In this document: one piece after another, positions 7,691 through 19,415 of the stretch
Position numbering within the stretch: position 1 is the first letter of the stretch
Layout of the letters: each line of letters starts with the position of its first letter
Assembly (NCBI GenBank): GCA_016709845.1
Contig: JADJMA010000034.1
Location: 1 to 64,000 of the forward strand
Direction of reading: 5' to 3'
DNA length: 64,000 bases
Origin: Flammeovirgaceae bacterium
GTDB taxonomy: Bacteria > Bacteroidota > Bacteroidia > Cytophagales > Cyclobacteriaceae
Translations under genes and position numbers: made by a program
The notes under the pieces: generated by a model
The model's database searches: none
Told to the model about the DNA's origin: nothing
What the model saw: the letters and a program-made list of their open reading frames with translations, nothing else

Positions 7691-10600
7691 ATGAAAATAA
7701 CTGAAGTTTCAATAAAAAGGCCATCTCTTATAATGGTTCTTTTTATAACACTGACATTCTAGGCCTTAACAGCTATCAAAAACTAGGTTATGAATTGATG
7801 CCCAAATTCAGTGCACCTATCATAACAATTTCCGCAATCTATCCGGGAGCTTCGCCAAATGAAGTGGAGAACTCCGTAACAAAGGAAATTGAAAATGCCA
7901 TATCATCAATGGAAAATGTGGATAAAATCACCGCCAGTTCTTATGAGAGCTTATCGGTCATTGTTATTGAACTCCGGACTGAGGCAAACATTGATTTGGC
8001 GCTGCAAGATGCTCAGCGAAAAGTGAACGCTATTTTATCCAATCTTCCAGACGATGTAAAGACACCTTCATTAGGAAAGTTCTCTTTTGATGATCTGCCA
8101 ATTATTAATCTTGGCATTTCGGCTAAAATGAATGCGACTGATTTGTATGATTTGGTTACGCAACGTATTCAGCCAAATCTGGCAAAAATTCCGGGTGTAG
8201 CGCAGACGAACATAGTAGGTGGCGAAGAACGTGAGATTCGCATAAACGTCAACAAAAATAAACTGCAGGCATATAGACTCTCCCTTCCCCAACTCGTTCA
8301 ACTGATTCAAACTTCCAATATTGATTTTCCAACGGGGAAAATAATATCCGATGAAGAACAAATCCTGATAAGATTGGCCGGCAAATACAAAACGTTGGAA
8401 GAAATAAAAAATCTGGTGGTTGCCTCAACACCCCAGGGAGGGCCTGTTTATTTAAAAGATGTTGCAGAAGTTCAGGATACTAAGAAGGAGGTTAAACTCA
8501 TCAACCGCATTGATTTATTGAACTCAATTGGGCTGAGCATTCAAAAGCAAAGTGACGCCAATGCAGTAGCTGTGAGTGAATTGGTGCACAAGGAGTTAGC
8601 CAAACTTGAGCACTTGTATTCTAATATTGATCTAAAGTTTACAATTGCCAGGGACTCTACCGAATATACTCTGGACGCAGCCGATGCCGTAATACATGAT
8701 CTTATTCTCGCCATAATTCTGGTGGCAGCTATCATGTTACTATTCCTCCATTCCATAAGGAATTCAATCATTGTCATGGTAGCGATACCCCTTTCTCTAA
8801 TAGCGACTTTTATCGGTATGTCCCTGTTCGGATTTACACTGAACCTGATGTCACTGCTTGGTCTTTCGTTGGTGGTTGGCATATTAGTAGATGATGCCAT
8901 TGTAGTAATCGAAAATATTTATCGCCACATGGAGATGGGTAAAAATAAAATTCAGGCTGCATATGATGGCGTGAAAGAAATCGGCTTCACTGTTACCTCG
9001 ATCACAATGGTAATCGTTGTTGTGTTCTTGCCCATTGCCCTGACAACCGGTATTATTTCTAATATTATGCGCCAGTTTTCTATCGTGATTGTGATCGCAA
9101 CCTTGTTGTCATTACTAGTGTCATTCACGATGGTTCCTTTTCTATATTCAAGATTTGGAAAATTGGCGCGCTTAACCATTAAAACATTGTTTGGAAGATT
9201 TGTTTTGCTATTTGAGGAAACTTTAGACAGATTTATTTATTGGGTTCAGAACGTATTGAGATGGTCATTTAAAAACAGATTTATCACCCTCTGCATCGCT
9301 ACATTGCTCTTTTTGGATCTGTTAGCTTAATTGTAGCAGGCTTTATTGGAACAGAATTTATCGCCCAGGGAGATCGTGGCGAATTCGTCCTGGTTCTTGA
9401 ATATCCAAAGAGAACTGTTGCCCAGAATAATATTCAGTCGCGAAAAATTGAGGAGTTTGTTTCATCCAAAAAAGAGGTTGTGTCAACCATCACTACCATC
9501 GGACAAACCAATGAAGGTGGCTTCTTTGGATCCGCTACCGGAACACCCTACAAATCAGAGATTACAGTTAAACTTGTGTCGGAAGATCAGCGCGAAAAGA
9601 GTTCAGATATATATGGTGTTCTTTTAAAGAATGAGATCATGGATAAATTTCCCGGTGTAAAAGTAAAATCGACACCCATATCAATACTGGGTACTGCCGA
9701 GCAAGCACCGATTCAGCTTATCGTTACCGGGCCGGCTTTTTGACACGGTAATGTTCACGGCCAATAAACTCATGCAGAAGGTAAAGAAGGTGGAGGGAAC
9801 ACAAGAGGTAAAGCTTACGGTAGAGGCGGGAAGTCCCGAGGTTGTTGTTACTACAGACAGACAAAAGATGGCCGAGTTGGGCCTGGATCTCCAAACTGTA
9901 GGAGCCACTATGCAATATGCTTTCAACGGCAATAATGATGCGAGTTTCAGACAAGGCGAGTATGAGTATGATATTAATATACTATTTGATGAGTTTAACC
10001 GTAAAAGCATTGAGGATGTGCGTGCACTTACCTTTCTAAGTAAATACGGAAAGCTGGTTAGGCTTGACCAGTTTGCCGAAGTAAGGGAAAGTTTTGGGCC
10101 ATCCAAACTTGAACGGTTTAATAGGATAACTTCCGTCAATATTAATTCTCAATTACTCGGACGCCCGTCTGGATCGGTTGCTGCAGAAATAAAGGGAATT
10201 ATTGATGGCATGACTTTACCCGCTGGAGTAAGTGTGATTTTTGGTGGAAATCAGCAGAGACAAGAAGAATCTTTTGGGCAGTTAGGATTTGCCTTTATTA
10301 CATCTATAATATTAGTATATCTCATAATGGTGGCACTTTATGACAACTTTGTTTACCCATTTGTTGTATTGTTTTCCATACCATTGGCAATCATAGGAGC
10401 CCTGGTTGCATTGGCTCTTTCCGCCCAAACGTTGAGCTTGTTTACGCTCCTCGGTATTATTATGCTTATCGGACTGGTGGCCAAAAATGCCATACTGGTA
10501 GTTGATTTTACAAATCACCTCAAAGAAAAAGGTATGACGACAGAAGAGGCGTTGTTGGAAGCAACTAAGGAACGCCTTCGCCCTATCCTGATGACAACAA

Positions 10601-10820
10601 TTGCCATGGTGGCGGGGATGATGCCAGTGGCGTTGGCCACTGGACCAGGAGCGGACTGGAAAATGGCCTTGCCTGGTCAATAATTGGTGGCTTGACCAGT
10701 TCCATGTTTTTAACTTTAGTGGTCGTTCCTGTAGTTTATCAGCTTGTTGACAGAGCTTTGATAAAAACCGGGCTGTTAAATGAAGCAAGAAAAGCTAGGT
10801 TCAAAGAGTTTGAGACTTAA
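7691..10820 (+). CDS. RND efflux pump, HAE1/AcrB family (module 1), frameshifted
   Basis: The start MKITEVSIKRPSLIMVLFIT is the usual TM1 opening. Breaks lie near 7763, 9310, 9738 and 10675, three of them at or next to short T or G runs. Recognisable elements in order: porter-domain strand ITISAIYPGASPNEVEN; TM4 with GILVDDAIVVIENIYRHMEMG (proton-relay Asp pair); TM10 to TM12 with GLVAKNAILVVDFTNH and RLRPILMTT. The total, about 1040 residues, is full length for AcrB-type pumps. It exports hydrophobic or amphiphilic compounds using the proton gradient. The substrate is unknown, but the neighbouring fatty acid hydroxylase suggests lipid-like molecules. Confidence 0.9.
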
Positions 10821-11044
10821 GTTTTTGCGGTGAGCTTATTCAAAATGGAAAAGCAGTGATCTAAGCCAAAAGAAATTTTGTGCTCAACAATGCATCGTCT
10901 ATAGGGGGTTTCATTATTGGGGCTAAAAAGTTGGGAAGAAAAGGCATTATCAAATTCCGATTCCTGGTTTATTCCGGTTAAGGTTACATCTTCGGTTTCC
11001 AAACGTGGTGGTGCATAGGGGCATTCATAAACTGCATAAAAAAT
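10817..11044 (-). other. possible ORF fragment between RND operon and monooxygenase
   Basis: A minus-strand frame without a clear start reads YECPYAPPRLETEDV and ends SILNKLTAKT. Its composition looks like protein rather than noise, but the family is not recognised and in-frame stops precede it. It may be the tail of a decayed gene. Confidence 0.25.
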
Positions 11045-11075
11045 AGTTTAACCTTATTAGAGTAATTAGTAACCT

Positions 11076-12124
11076 ATGAAAAAGAAAATTGAATTTGGCA
11101 TCTCCACATTTGCCGATGTTATGCCCGACCCACATACGGGCATAACTATTTCACAAGCAGAACGCATTCGGCAAGTAGTTGATGACATTGTGTTAGCTGA
11201 TAAGCTAGGAGTTGATTTTTATGGCGGGGCGAACATCACCGACCTGATTTTGCAGCTTCATCGCCAGCGATAGTGTTGGCTGCGGCTGCGGGAAAAACCA
11301 ACCACATTACATTGGGTAGTACCGTTACAGTTTTATCGACCAGCGACCCTATTCGTGTTTATCAAAACTTTGCTACAATTGATGCAATCAGTAATGGACG
11401 AGCAGAGTTGTTGGTTGGGCGTGGAGCATTTACAGAATCATTTCCTTTGTTTGGTTTCGACCTTAATCAATACGATTTACTGTTTGATGAACGACTTGAA
11501 TTGTTACTTAAAGCAAGAGACAACGAGTTTGTTACGTGGAGAGGAAAGACAAGAAGCCCAATTGATAACTTAGGTATTTATCCACGCACCGAAAAACCAT
11601 TGAACATATCTATGGCGTTGGGCGGTTCACGGAGTACAGTTATTAAAGCAGCAAAACTTGGACTTCCCGTAGTTTTGGCTATGTTGGGTGGCAACATTGT
11701 TGATTTCAGTAATTACGCAAAATTGTATCGCGCAGTAGCACAAGAAAGCGGACACGATTCGGATAAATTAAAATTTAGTGTTCATGCACACGGTTTTGTG
11801 CTTAACGATAACAAAGAAACTGCCGACATATTTTTTCCATACTTACAGTATTACAGAAATCACTTATTAGGAGAACGTGGCTTTCCACCTTACACAAGAG
11901 AGGAATTTGATTATGCACGTTCAGCAGGACAAGGATTATTTGTAGGTGGACCCGAAGAAGTAGCTGACAAAATTTTATTGCTTCGCCAATATTTGGGCAT
12001 TGACAGATTTATCATTCAAATGCCATTGGCAACTATGCCACACGATATTGTTAAAGAAGCAATCAGGGTTTATGCGACAAAAGTAATTCCGCTTGTCAGA
12101 GAGAAAATTGAAGCGGAAGACTAA
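11076..12124 (+). CDS. LLM-class flavin-dependent oxidoreductase (frameshifted)
   Basis: A bacterial-luciferase-like monooxygenase of about 349 residues, split at about 11270. The first piece gives FGISTFADVMPDP and LADKLGVDFYGGA, the TIM-barrel start. The second piece gives AAAAGKTNHITLGSTVTVLS, then NGRAELLVGRGAF, and ends with PEEVADKILLLRQYLGIDRFI. Such enzymes use reduced FMN to oxidise diverse organic substrates. The substrate cannot be told from the sequence. It starts about 255 bp after the RND operon. Base composition here is more A/T-rich than in the operon. Confidence 0.88.
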
Positions 12125-12265
12125 TTTAAAACGACAGACAACGAACCACAGCCGCTTCAACCGATTAGATGAAAAGAAGAAAATTTATTAAAAACAACAA
12201 CTATTCCGGCTTTTAGTGAACGTAGTTTTATTATTGAAACCTGAATAACTAATGTAAACACTAAA

Positions 12266-12322
12266 ATGAAAGTAGAAATTTGGAGTGATGTAAAAAAAGC
12301 TAAACCAGAAAGAGATGATAGA
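12266..12322 (+). pseudogene. stump of a DsbA/FrnE-type thioredoxin-fold gene
   Basis: The frame opens MKVEIWSDV, the canonical start of DsbA-family FrnE oxidoreductases, but then breaks into KKAKPERDDR and stops, with no CPxC active site. It reads as the two ends of a deleted gene, joined just upstream of the thioesterase. Based on nine residues only. Confidence 0.3.
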
Positions 12323-12779
12323 AAAAAACATCGAATTTTTTAAACAAGTAATTGAACAAAACATCCCAATTCATCAATTTTTAGGACTAAAACTATTAGT
12401 TCTCGAAAAAGGATTTGTAAGGGTTAGTGTTCCTTTTAGAGATGAAATAGTCGGAGATTTTAGAAGAAACAGATGGCACGGAGGAATTATTGCAACAATA
12501 ATGGATTCTGTTGGCGGAATTGCTGGCGGAACTCATTTCACGTCTTTTGAGGATAAATTAGTAACAATTGATTTGAGAATGGATTATCTAAAAGGAGCAG
12601 AAGCATCATCAATAATTGTAGAAGGTAAAATTGTTAGATTCGGAAATAGAATACTTGTAACGAAAATGAAAGCCTTCCAAAATGACGAACTAATTGCAGA
12701 AGGAAAAGGTGTATATAATTTTTCTCAAAAGATAATTCAACAGAAAAATAAAATGGGTTTGAAATTTAAATTACAATAA
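12315..12779 (+). CDS. PaaI-like hotdog thioesterase
   Basis: A 154-residue single hotdog domain. RWHGGIIATIMDSVGGIAGG is the family's central helix with the HGG motif, followed by strands VTIDLRMDYLKGA and IIVEGKIVRFGNRI. Family members hydrolyse acyl- or aryl-CoA thioesters in the cytoplasm. The substrate is not deducible. The gene stands alone on the plus strand between the monooxygenase and the second efflux module. The coding sequence is strongly A/T-rich, unlike the flanking dnaX-side genes, which fits acquisition by transfer. Confidence 0.85.
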   Translation: MIEKNIEFFKQVIEQNIPIHQFLGLKLLVLEKGFVRVSVPFRDEIVGDFRRNRWHGGIIATIMDSVGGIAGGTHFTSFEDKLVTIDLRMDYLKGAEASSIIVEGKIVRFGNRILVTKMKAFQNDELIAEGKGVYNFSQKIIQQKNKMGLKFKLQ

Positions 12780-13188
12780 AACTGAAGTTGAGTTAACAAG
12801 ACTAGTGTGTTTATTAATTTAAATTCTAATAATTAGACTGAATTTGAGGGCAAAAACAGAAATATTGAAATAGAATAAAGTATAGAATTTGAAACTGAAG
12901 TAAAATAGTCGGCAGGTAACAGCAGTTTGGTAAAATGGCGGGTTTGTTGCTTAATTCAATGGCAGTTCTTCGATTAAATTTTGTCCAAACTAAATACTTG
13001 TTGGTGCTTTAAAACAGTTGAGAAGTAGGAATGCCAACCCTTCACAACCCCAAAAGGGCCAAGCCCACCCACCGCCCAAAGATGGAACCTTGGAAAGGTA
13101 ATTTTTACAAAAAGGAAAAAAATTGTACAATCAAAAAACTGTTTCTACATTGCAGACCCAAATACGAAAACAGTCTAAAAGTTTTTAA
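12780..13188. other. gene-free stretch
   Basis: No credible gene. It contains a G-rich segment around 12912-12970 (ggtaacagcagtttggtaaa followed by a tggcgggtttgttgc stretch) that looks like an intergenic repeat remnant. A pyrimidine/purine-biased stretch follows at 13031-13100 (ccaaaagggccaagcccacc). The TetR promoter should lie in 13100-13188. Confidence 0.3.
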
Positions 13189-13784
13189 ATGGACAAGGAC
13201 GAAATTATTATTCAAAGCATCATAGATGCCGCCAAAAAACTGATGCAGCAATATGGATTGAGCAAAACTACTATGGAAGATATTGCCAAAGCAGCAGGTA
13301 AAGGAAAAAGCACATTATATTATTATTTCAAGAGCAAGGAAGAAATTTTTGATGCGGTAATTAATCAGGAAATGGACGATTTTTTCACAACGGTAAAAAC
13401 GGCTGTAAACAAACAAGTTGATGCTACCGAAATGCTGAAAGCATACATGATTGCCAAATAAAAAACATTGAAAACAAAAGTAAACCTATACAGGTTTGCC
13501 CTTGAAACTGATTTGCACCCTGAAGCAATCAATGACCTGTTTATTAAACTTAAAAACAGATATGATAACGAAGAAAAAAGCTGATAGGTTCCATATTGAA
13601 GTTGGGCATAGACAGCAAACTTTACAGAGCCGAAATACAAGATGATATTGACATCCTAAGTGAGTTGCTGGTTACTTGTGTACGGGGCGTTGAAACGGAA
13701 ATTGTAACACATAACAAGTACAAAACACTGACAGATAAAGCTGATATGCTGGTAAATATCCTTACCAAAGGTATCGGGAGATAA
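13189..13784 (+). CDS. TetR/AcrR family regulator of RND operon 2 (disrupted)
   Basis: The first 90 residues are a TetR DNA-binding domain: IIDAAKKLMQQYGLSKTTME, then STLYYYFKSKEEIFDAVINQ. An in-frame TAA at 13459-13461, beside an A6 run, is followed in the same frame by KTLKTKVNLYRFALETDLHP. A shift near 13570 leads to the last helices (ILSELLVTCVRGVETEIV). Joined length is about 198 residues, normal. The gene precedes the second efflux module in the same direction with about 100 bp spacing and is its likely local repressor. Confidence 0.8.
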
Positions 13785-13886
13785 CAGCACAATGAAAACA
13801 GTAAGATGCTCTTCGGGGCTTTTTTTTGGAATTGAAAACAGACCAAAAAACGAATGTAGTCTAAACGTAAAATAAAAAAATAGAAA

Positions 13887-14915
13887 ATGAAGGTAATAAA
13901 CCATTTAGCCATAATAGGCATTGCAGCACTCGCAGCTTGTTCACAACAGGAAAAAACTACACCTGCCGACACAGACAAAACGGTAAACGTTCAAACCGAA
14001 CAGCCAATAATTTACACCGGAGTTATTCAATCGGGTTATTCAGGAGTTGTGGAAGCAAGGCAAACTACACAATTAAGTTTTGCTGTAATGGGAACTGTAA
14101 CGGAAGTATTGGTGGAAGAAGGACAATCGGTAAGCAAGGGACAATTGCTTGCCAAAGTAAATTCAGCTAATGCCACCGATGCTTATCAAATGGCTTTGCT
14201 CAAACAACAACAAGCCGAAGACGCATACAATCGTTTAAAGCCTATGAAAGAAAACGGCACACTTCCCGAAATAAAGTGGGTGGAAGTAGAAACAGGACTT
14301 AATCAGGCAAAAGCCGCTGTTTCCATTGCCAGAAAAAACATCAACGACTATAATTTGTACGCTCCTGAAAATGGTACTATCGGCACGAAAAACATTCTTC
14401 CAGGTATGAATGTAGTGCCGACAACAACCGCTTTGGAATTGCTGAACATACAAACGGTTTACGTTAAAATTCCTGTTTCGGAAAATGAAATAAACCTGTT
14501 TAAAAAAGGTGAAACAGCACAAATCAGTATCAACGCCATAAATAAAACGGTAACAGGAACGGTAAAGGAAATCGGTGTATCGGCAGATATTCTCTCACAT
14601 ACTTATCCCGTAAAAATTGAAGTGCAAAATACGGACGGAGCTATAAAGCCCGGAATGATATGTTCCGTTCAGGTTGCAGCACAAGACAACCGTTCAGGTT
14701 TATTGGTTTCCAATAAAGCACTACAAAAAGACCTAAACGGCAATCAATTCATTTTTATTGAAAAAGGCGGACAAGCCGAAAAGATACCTGTACAAACCAT
14801 TGCCTTGATTGACAACAAAGTTTTGATACAGGGCGAAGTACCGCAAAACGCAAACATCATCATTTCAGGACAGCAAAAATTAAGTAACGGTACATTGGTA
14901 AAAATCATCAAGTAA
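13887..14915 (+). CDS. RND periplasmic adaptor lipoprotein (HlyD/MFP, module 2)
   Basis: An intact 342-residue protein. The signal peptide ends in a lipobox (IAALAAC, Cys at about residue 17), so the adaptor is lipid-anchored. The biotinyl-lipoyl half reads GTVTEVLVEEGQSVSKGQLL, followed by a coiled hairpin and the second half-lipoyl APENGTIGTKNILPGMNV. C-terminal strands read KPGMICSVQVAA. It connects the inner membrane pump (starts 4 bp downstream) with the TolC-like gene at 18000. Unlike module 1, the gene order is adaptor, pump, TolC. Confidence 0.93.
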   Translation: MKVINHLAIIGIAALAACSQQEKTTPADTDKTVNVQTEQPIIYTGVIQSGYSGVVEARQTTQLSFAVMGTVTEVLVEEGQSVSKGQLLAKVNSANATDAYQMALLKQQQAEDAYNRLKPMKENGTLPEIKWVEVETGLNQAKAAVSIARKNINDYNLYAPENGTIGTKNILPGMNVVPTTTALELLNIQTVYVKIPVSENEINLFKKGETAQISINAINKTVTGTVKEIGVSADILSHTYPVKIEVQNTDGAIKPGMICSVQVAAQDNRSGLLVSNKALQKDLNGNQFIFIEKGGQAEKIPVQTIALIDNKVLIQGEVPQNANIIISGQQKLSNGTLVKIIK

Positions 14916-14918
14916 GGT

Positions 14919-17900
14919 ATGACAAAAAAGAATTTCAATATCATAGAATTGGCTATGAAGCATAAGCTGATAGCCATTATCATTACATCTATATTCGTGC
15001 TGTTTGGCGTGTTCTCACTGATGGTAATGCCGAGAAACGAATTTCCTGAATTTACCATTCGTCAGGGACTAATCATAGGTGTTTATCCCGGGGCTTATTC
15101 CGAACAGGTCGAAGAACAATTAGCTACCAAAGTAGAAAGTTTTTTGTATGGCTTTGCAGAAGTAAACAGGGAAAAAACCTATTCCATTTCTAAAGAGGGA
15201 ATGTTGATTGTGTTTGTAGAGGTTAATGACAATGTGAAAGATCCTGACGGTTTTTGGGATAAGATAAAATTTGGGCTGAACAACCTGAAAGCAGAATTAC
15301 CACCGCAGGTTTTAGCACTGATAGCCAATAATGATTTTGGCAACACATCAGCCATTTTGCTCACGGTGCAATCCGATAGTAAAACCTATAAGGAACTTGA
15401 CCGTGAATTGAAAATCATTGAAACTGAATTACGTAAAATAAAGGCGGTTTCAAAAGTAAAACACTTTGGCTTAACGCAGGAACAAATTACCATTTATCCT
15501 GATAACGACAAGTTGGCTTATTATGGCGTAAAACCTATGAGCGTATTGGCGCCGCACAGTTGGAAGGGGCGGTATATTATGGCGGGGAGTTGGACAATGG
15601 CGAACTCATTACCCCGATACACATTCCCGCTACTTACAACACGGAAGAAGATATTAAAAACCAAATCGTCTATACCGACCCGACAGGCAATGTTATCCGT
15701 GTAAAAGACATAGCCCGTGTAGTAAGGGAATATCCAAAGCCTGACGCTTATATTAAAAATAACGGCACAAACAGCCTGTTGATTTCGTTGGAAATGCAAC
15801 CCGGCAACAACATTGTTTCTTTTGGTAAAACGGTGGACGAAACATTGCAAGTGCTGAAAGGTAAAATTTCGTCTGATGTGCAGATATCAAAAATTGCCGA
15901 TATGCCACAAGCCGTTGGGCATTCTATTACGCACTTCTTAAAAGAATTTGCCATCGCCATTTTTGCAGTGATTATTGTTATCATGCTATTGTTACCATTC
16001 CGTGTCGCAGCTGTTGCTGGTGCCACTATTCCAATATCCATATTTATTACACTTGGATTTTTATATCTATTAGGAATAGAACTTCATACCGTTTCGTTGG
16101 CAGGATTGATTGTAGTATTGGGAATGGTAGTGGATAATGCCATTGTGGTTTTAGATGGTCATATAGAAAAATTAGACCACGGAGAAACGCCTTGGAATGC
16201 AGCTTGGAAAAGTACGAAAGAACTTTTCGTTCCTGTATTTTCTGCAACCATGACAATAATCGCCACTTACATTCCATTAGTGTTTTTCCTTGATGGAATG
16301 GTTGGTGATTTTGTAGGTTCATTACCCATCACGATCGGAGTAGCTTTAATTACATCATTGCTCATAGCTTGTTTGCTTGTACCTTATATGAGTTATGTAT
16401 TCATCAAAAAAGGAATTAATAAAGAACAAGACAAACCAAAGAAAAAATCATTATTGGAGTTCGTGCAGAAAGGTTACGACAGCACGTTGGAAATAGCGTT
16501 TCGCATTCCTAAAACAACAATTTTTTGGGAATTGCTTCTATTGTATTAGGTGGGCTAATTCTTGCCTTAATTCCTCGTCAATTATTCCCAAAAGTGGAAA
16601 GAAACCAATTTGCAGTTGAAATATACTTACCCGAAGGCAACACATTAGAACAAACCGCTTTTGTTTCCGACAGTTTAGAACAAATGCTGATGAAAGACAA
16701 GCGGGTGGTAAATGTAGCGGCATTTGTAGGTACAAGTTCGCCCCGCTTTCACACAACGTATGCACCTAATTTTCCCGCCAAAAATTATGCTCAGTTGGTT
16801 GTCAATACACAAACAGCAGATGATGCTGTTGCCCTGTTGAGTGAATACGAAACGAAGCACAAAAATCTTTTTCCGAATGCTTATGTAAGAATGAAGCAAT
16901 TAGACTTGTTGAGTACCATCGCACCCATTGAAGTGCGGATTAGCGGGGATAATAAAGACACTATCAAAGCAGTGGCACAGGAAGTAAAAGCTGCAATGGA
17001 AAAAAATGAAAATGTTATTTGGGCAAGAACAGATTACTTAAATCCTAGACAAGGCGTAAGCGTTCAGGTAAACGATGAAACCGCTAACCGATTGGGACTG
17101 ACCAAAGGTGTGGTAGCCACTTCATTGGCAGCAGGTTTTTCAGGAATACCTATTGGCACTATATGGGAAGGCAATTATCCCGTAAGCATAAAGCTGATGA
17201 ACGAACAGCACCACAAAAACGGCTTTGATGATATAGCTAATCAAAATGTTACATCGCCATTGACAGGGGCAACTGTTCCTGTTAGACAAATAGCAACAAG
17301 CATAACCAACGATTGGAGCGAAGGACAAATTATCCGCAGAAACGGCACAAGAACAATTACGGTTCGTGCTGATGTAAAACGTGGTGTGTTGACTTACAAA
17401 GTATTGACTGATTTAAAATCGGAAATCAAAAAATTACACAAAGCAGAACAAGTTACGCTGACGTATGGCGGGGAAGAAGAAAGCGAAATAGAAAACTATA
17501 CTCCATTAGCCAAATCCTTGTTAGCAGGTGTCATGTTAATATTTTTTATTCTCTTGTTTCAATTCAAAAATCCAAAGTTGGTTTTTCTTGTAATGATGAC
17601 AATGCCTTTGAGTTTTCTTTGGAGCAGCATTGGGCTTGGTGATTACAGGCTATCCGTTCGGGTTAACGTCTTTCTTAGGTATTATGAGCCTTATGGGTAT
17701 CGTTGTCCGAAATGGTATTATCCTGATTGATCATGCGGAAGAATTGCGAACTAAAAGCGGAATGACACTTTACAACGCAGCCATTGCAGCAGGCAAACGC
17801 AGATTGCGTCCGATATTTCTCACATCTTTTGCAGCAGCCGTTGGTGTAGTTCCGATGATGCTGAGTGGCTCTACTCTTTGGGGGCCGCTTGCTGCAGTGG

Positions 17901-17989
17901 TGTGTTTCGGACTATTGGTATCAATGGCACTCACACTCTTTTTGATACCAGTAATGTATCATCAATTATTCAAAAAGAATTACGCTTAA
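14919..17989 (+). CDS. RND efflux pump, HAE1/AcrB family (module 2), frameshifted
   Basis: Breaks near 15550, 16530 and 17640 divide one pump of about 1020 residues. It opens with KLIAIIITSIFVLFGVFSLM (TM1) and the porter strand GVYPGAYSEQVEEQLATKV. TM4 carries VVLGMVVDNAIVVLDGHIEK (relay Asp pair). The C-terminal half includes GIVVRNGIILIDHAEE and RLRPIFLTS. It differs enough from module 1 to be a separate acquisition rather than a recent duplicate. Its start is 4 bp after the adaptor stop. The substrate is unknown, and the fatty acid hydroxylase gene again closes the cluster. Confidence 0.9.
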
Positions 17990-17999
17990 AATTTAAGAA

Positions 18000-19350
18000 A
18001 TGAAATACGTAACCATAATCGTTATTGCCTTGATCACATCGGCTGCGGCATACAGTCAATCAACTTTAACGTTGGAACAAAGCAAATCGCTTGCATTGAA
18101 AAACAACAAAGCATTACAAAACAGTGCTTTTGAAATAGAAGCAGCACAGCAGGTAAAGAAAAAATGCTTTTACAAACTACTTTCCAAAAGTGAATGCCAA
18201 TATAATCGGTTTTCAAGCGATTGATCCACTTATTGAATTTAATGTGCCTGGCGGTAACCTACCGGTGTATGATGGTAATCCAGCCAATTTACCCACTGCC
18301 ACAGAATTCGCCTACTTTCCCGGACTGGAATTAAGTATGTTTCAACGTTCGGCAATAGGTGTTTTGAACATAGCACAACCCATTTATGCAGGCGGGAAAA
18401 TAAGCACTGGCAACAAATTGGCAGCCCTTAATGTAGATGTGAAAGAACATCAGCAACAACTAACAGAAAAGGAAATTTTACTTAAAACCGAACAACAGTA
18501 TTGGCAGTTGATTTCCTTGCAGGAAAAACAAAAGACACTTGAAAAATATGAACTCTTGCTAAAGGACATTCGCAAGCAAGTTGATGATGCTTTTAAATCA
18601 GGGTTGATTATAAAAAACGATGTGCTGAAAGTTCAAATCAAGCAAAGCGAATTGGAAGCCAATAAAAACAAATTGCAGAACGGAAACAAATTAGCAACCA
18701 TGCAATTCTGCCACACCATAGGAATACCTTTTGACAGCACATTGGTATTACAAGAAACGATTGATATTAGCCAAAGTCCCGCTTCTTTCTATACAAACAG
18801 CGAAGCCGCTTTGGGTAACAGAACCGAATACAAGCTAACAGGAAAATCGGTAGAAGCCGCACAATTGCAAACCAAAATGAAAACAGGCGACAATATGCCT
18901 ACCGTTGCCGTTGGATTGGCAGGGTATCATATCAATATGTTGGAAGAAGGAGCAAAAAATTATACCAATGGATTGGGGTATGTTTCCGTTTCTATTCCAA
19001 TATCCGATTGGTGGGGCGGCTCTTACGCCATAAAAGAACACAAAATAAAACAGCAGGTAGCCGAAAACACTTTTGAAGATACCAAAGGGTTGCTTATCCT
19101 TCAAATGGAAAAGGCCTGGACGGACGTAAACGAAGCGTGGAAGCAGATAGCCATTATGAAAGAAACAACCATACAAGCAGAAGAAAATCTGAAAGTAAGT
19201 CAAACAGGCTATGAAAGCGGTGTAGTAACCTTATCCGATTTACTGGAAGCACAGGCATTAGTTACTGAAACAGCCGATAAATTGATAGAAGCACAAACGC
19301 AGTATAAATTAGCGGTCAGTAAATATTTACAACTTACTGGCAGGATTTAA
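18000..19350 (+). CDS. TolC-family outer membrane efflux protein (module 2), frameshifted
   Basis: The signal peptide is MKYVTIIVIALITSAAAYSQ. The first helix STLTLEQSKSLALKNNKALQ is the family opening. A shift near 18170-18195 moves to the main frame. The second repeat ends with the coiled region SQTGYESGVVTLSDLLEAQA and KLIEAQTQYKLAVSKYLQLT. Length is about 445 residues, normal. It is the outer membrane duct for the pump at 14919-17989, 10 bp upstream. Confidence 0.9.
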
Positions 19351-19415
19351 TAAAATTGACATCAGAAATAAATAAGCATAGGTTTCAAAATTTATTCTTA
19401 ACCCTTTAAAATAGA

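Noticed and set aside
13031..13225. 64-residue ORF before the TetR gene
   Set aside because: Low-complexity Lys/Pro content, overlaps the true TetR start in another frame, and has no recognisable domain.
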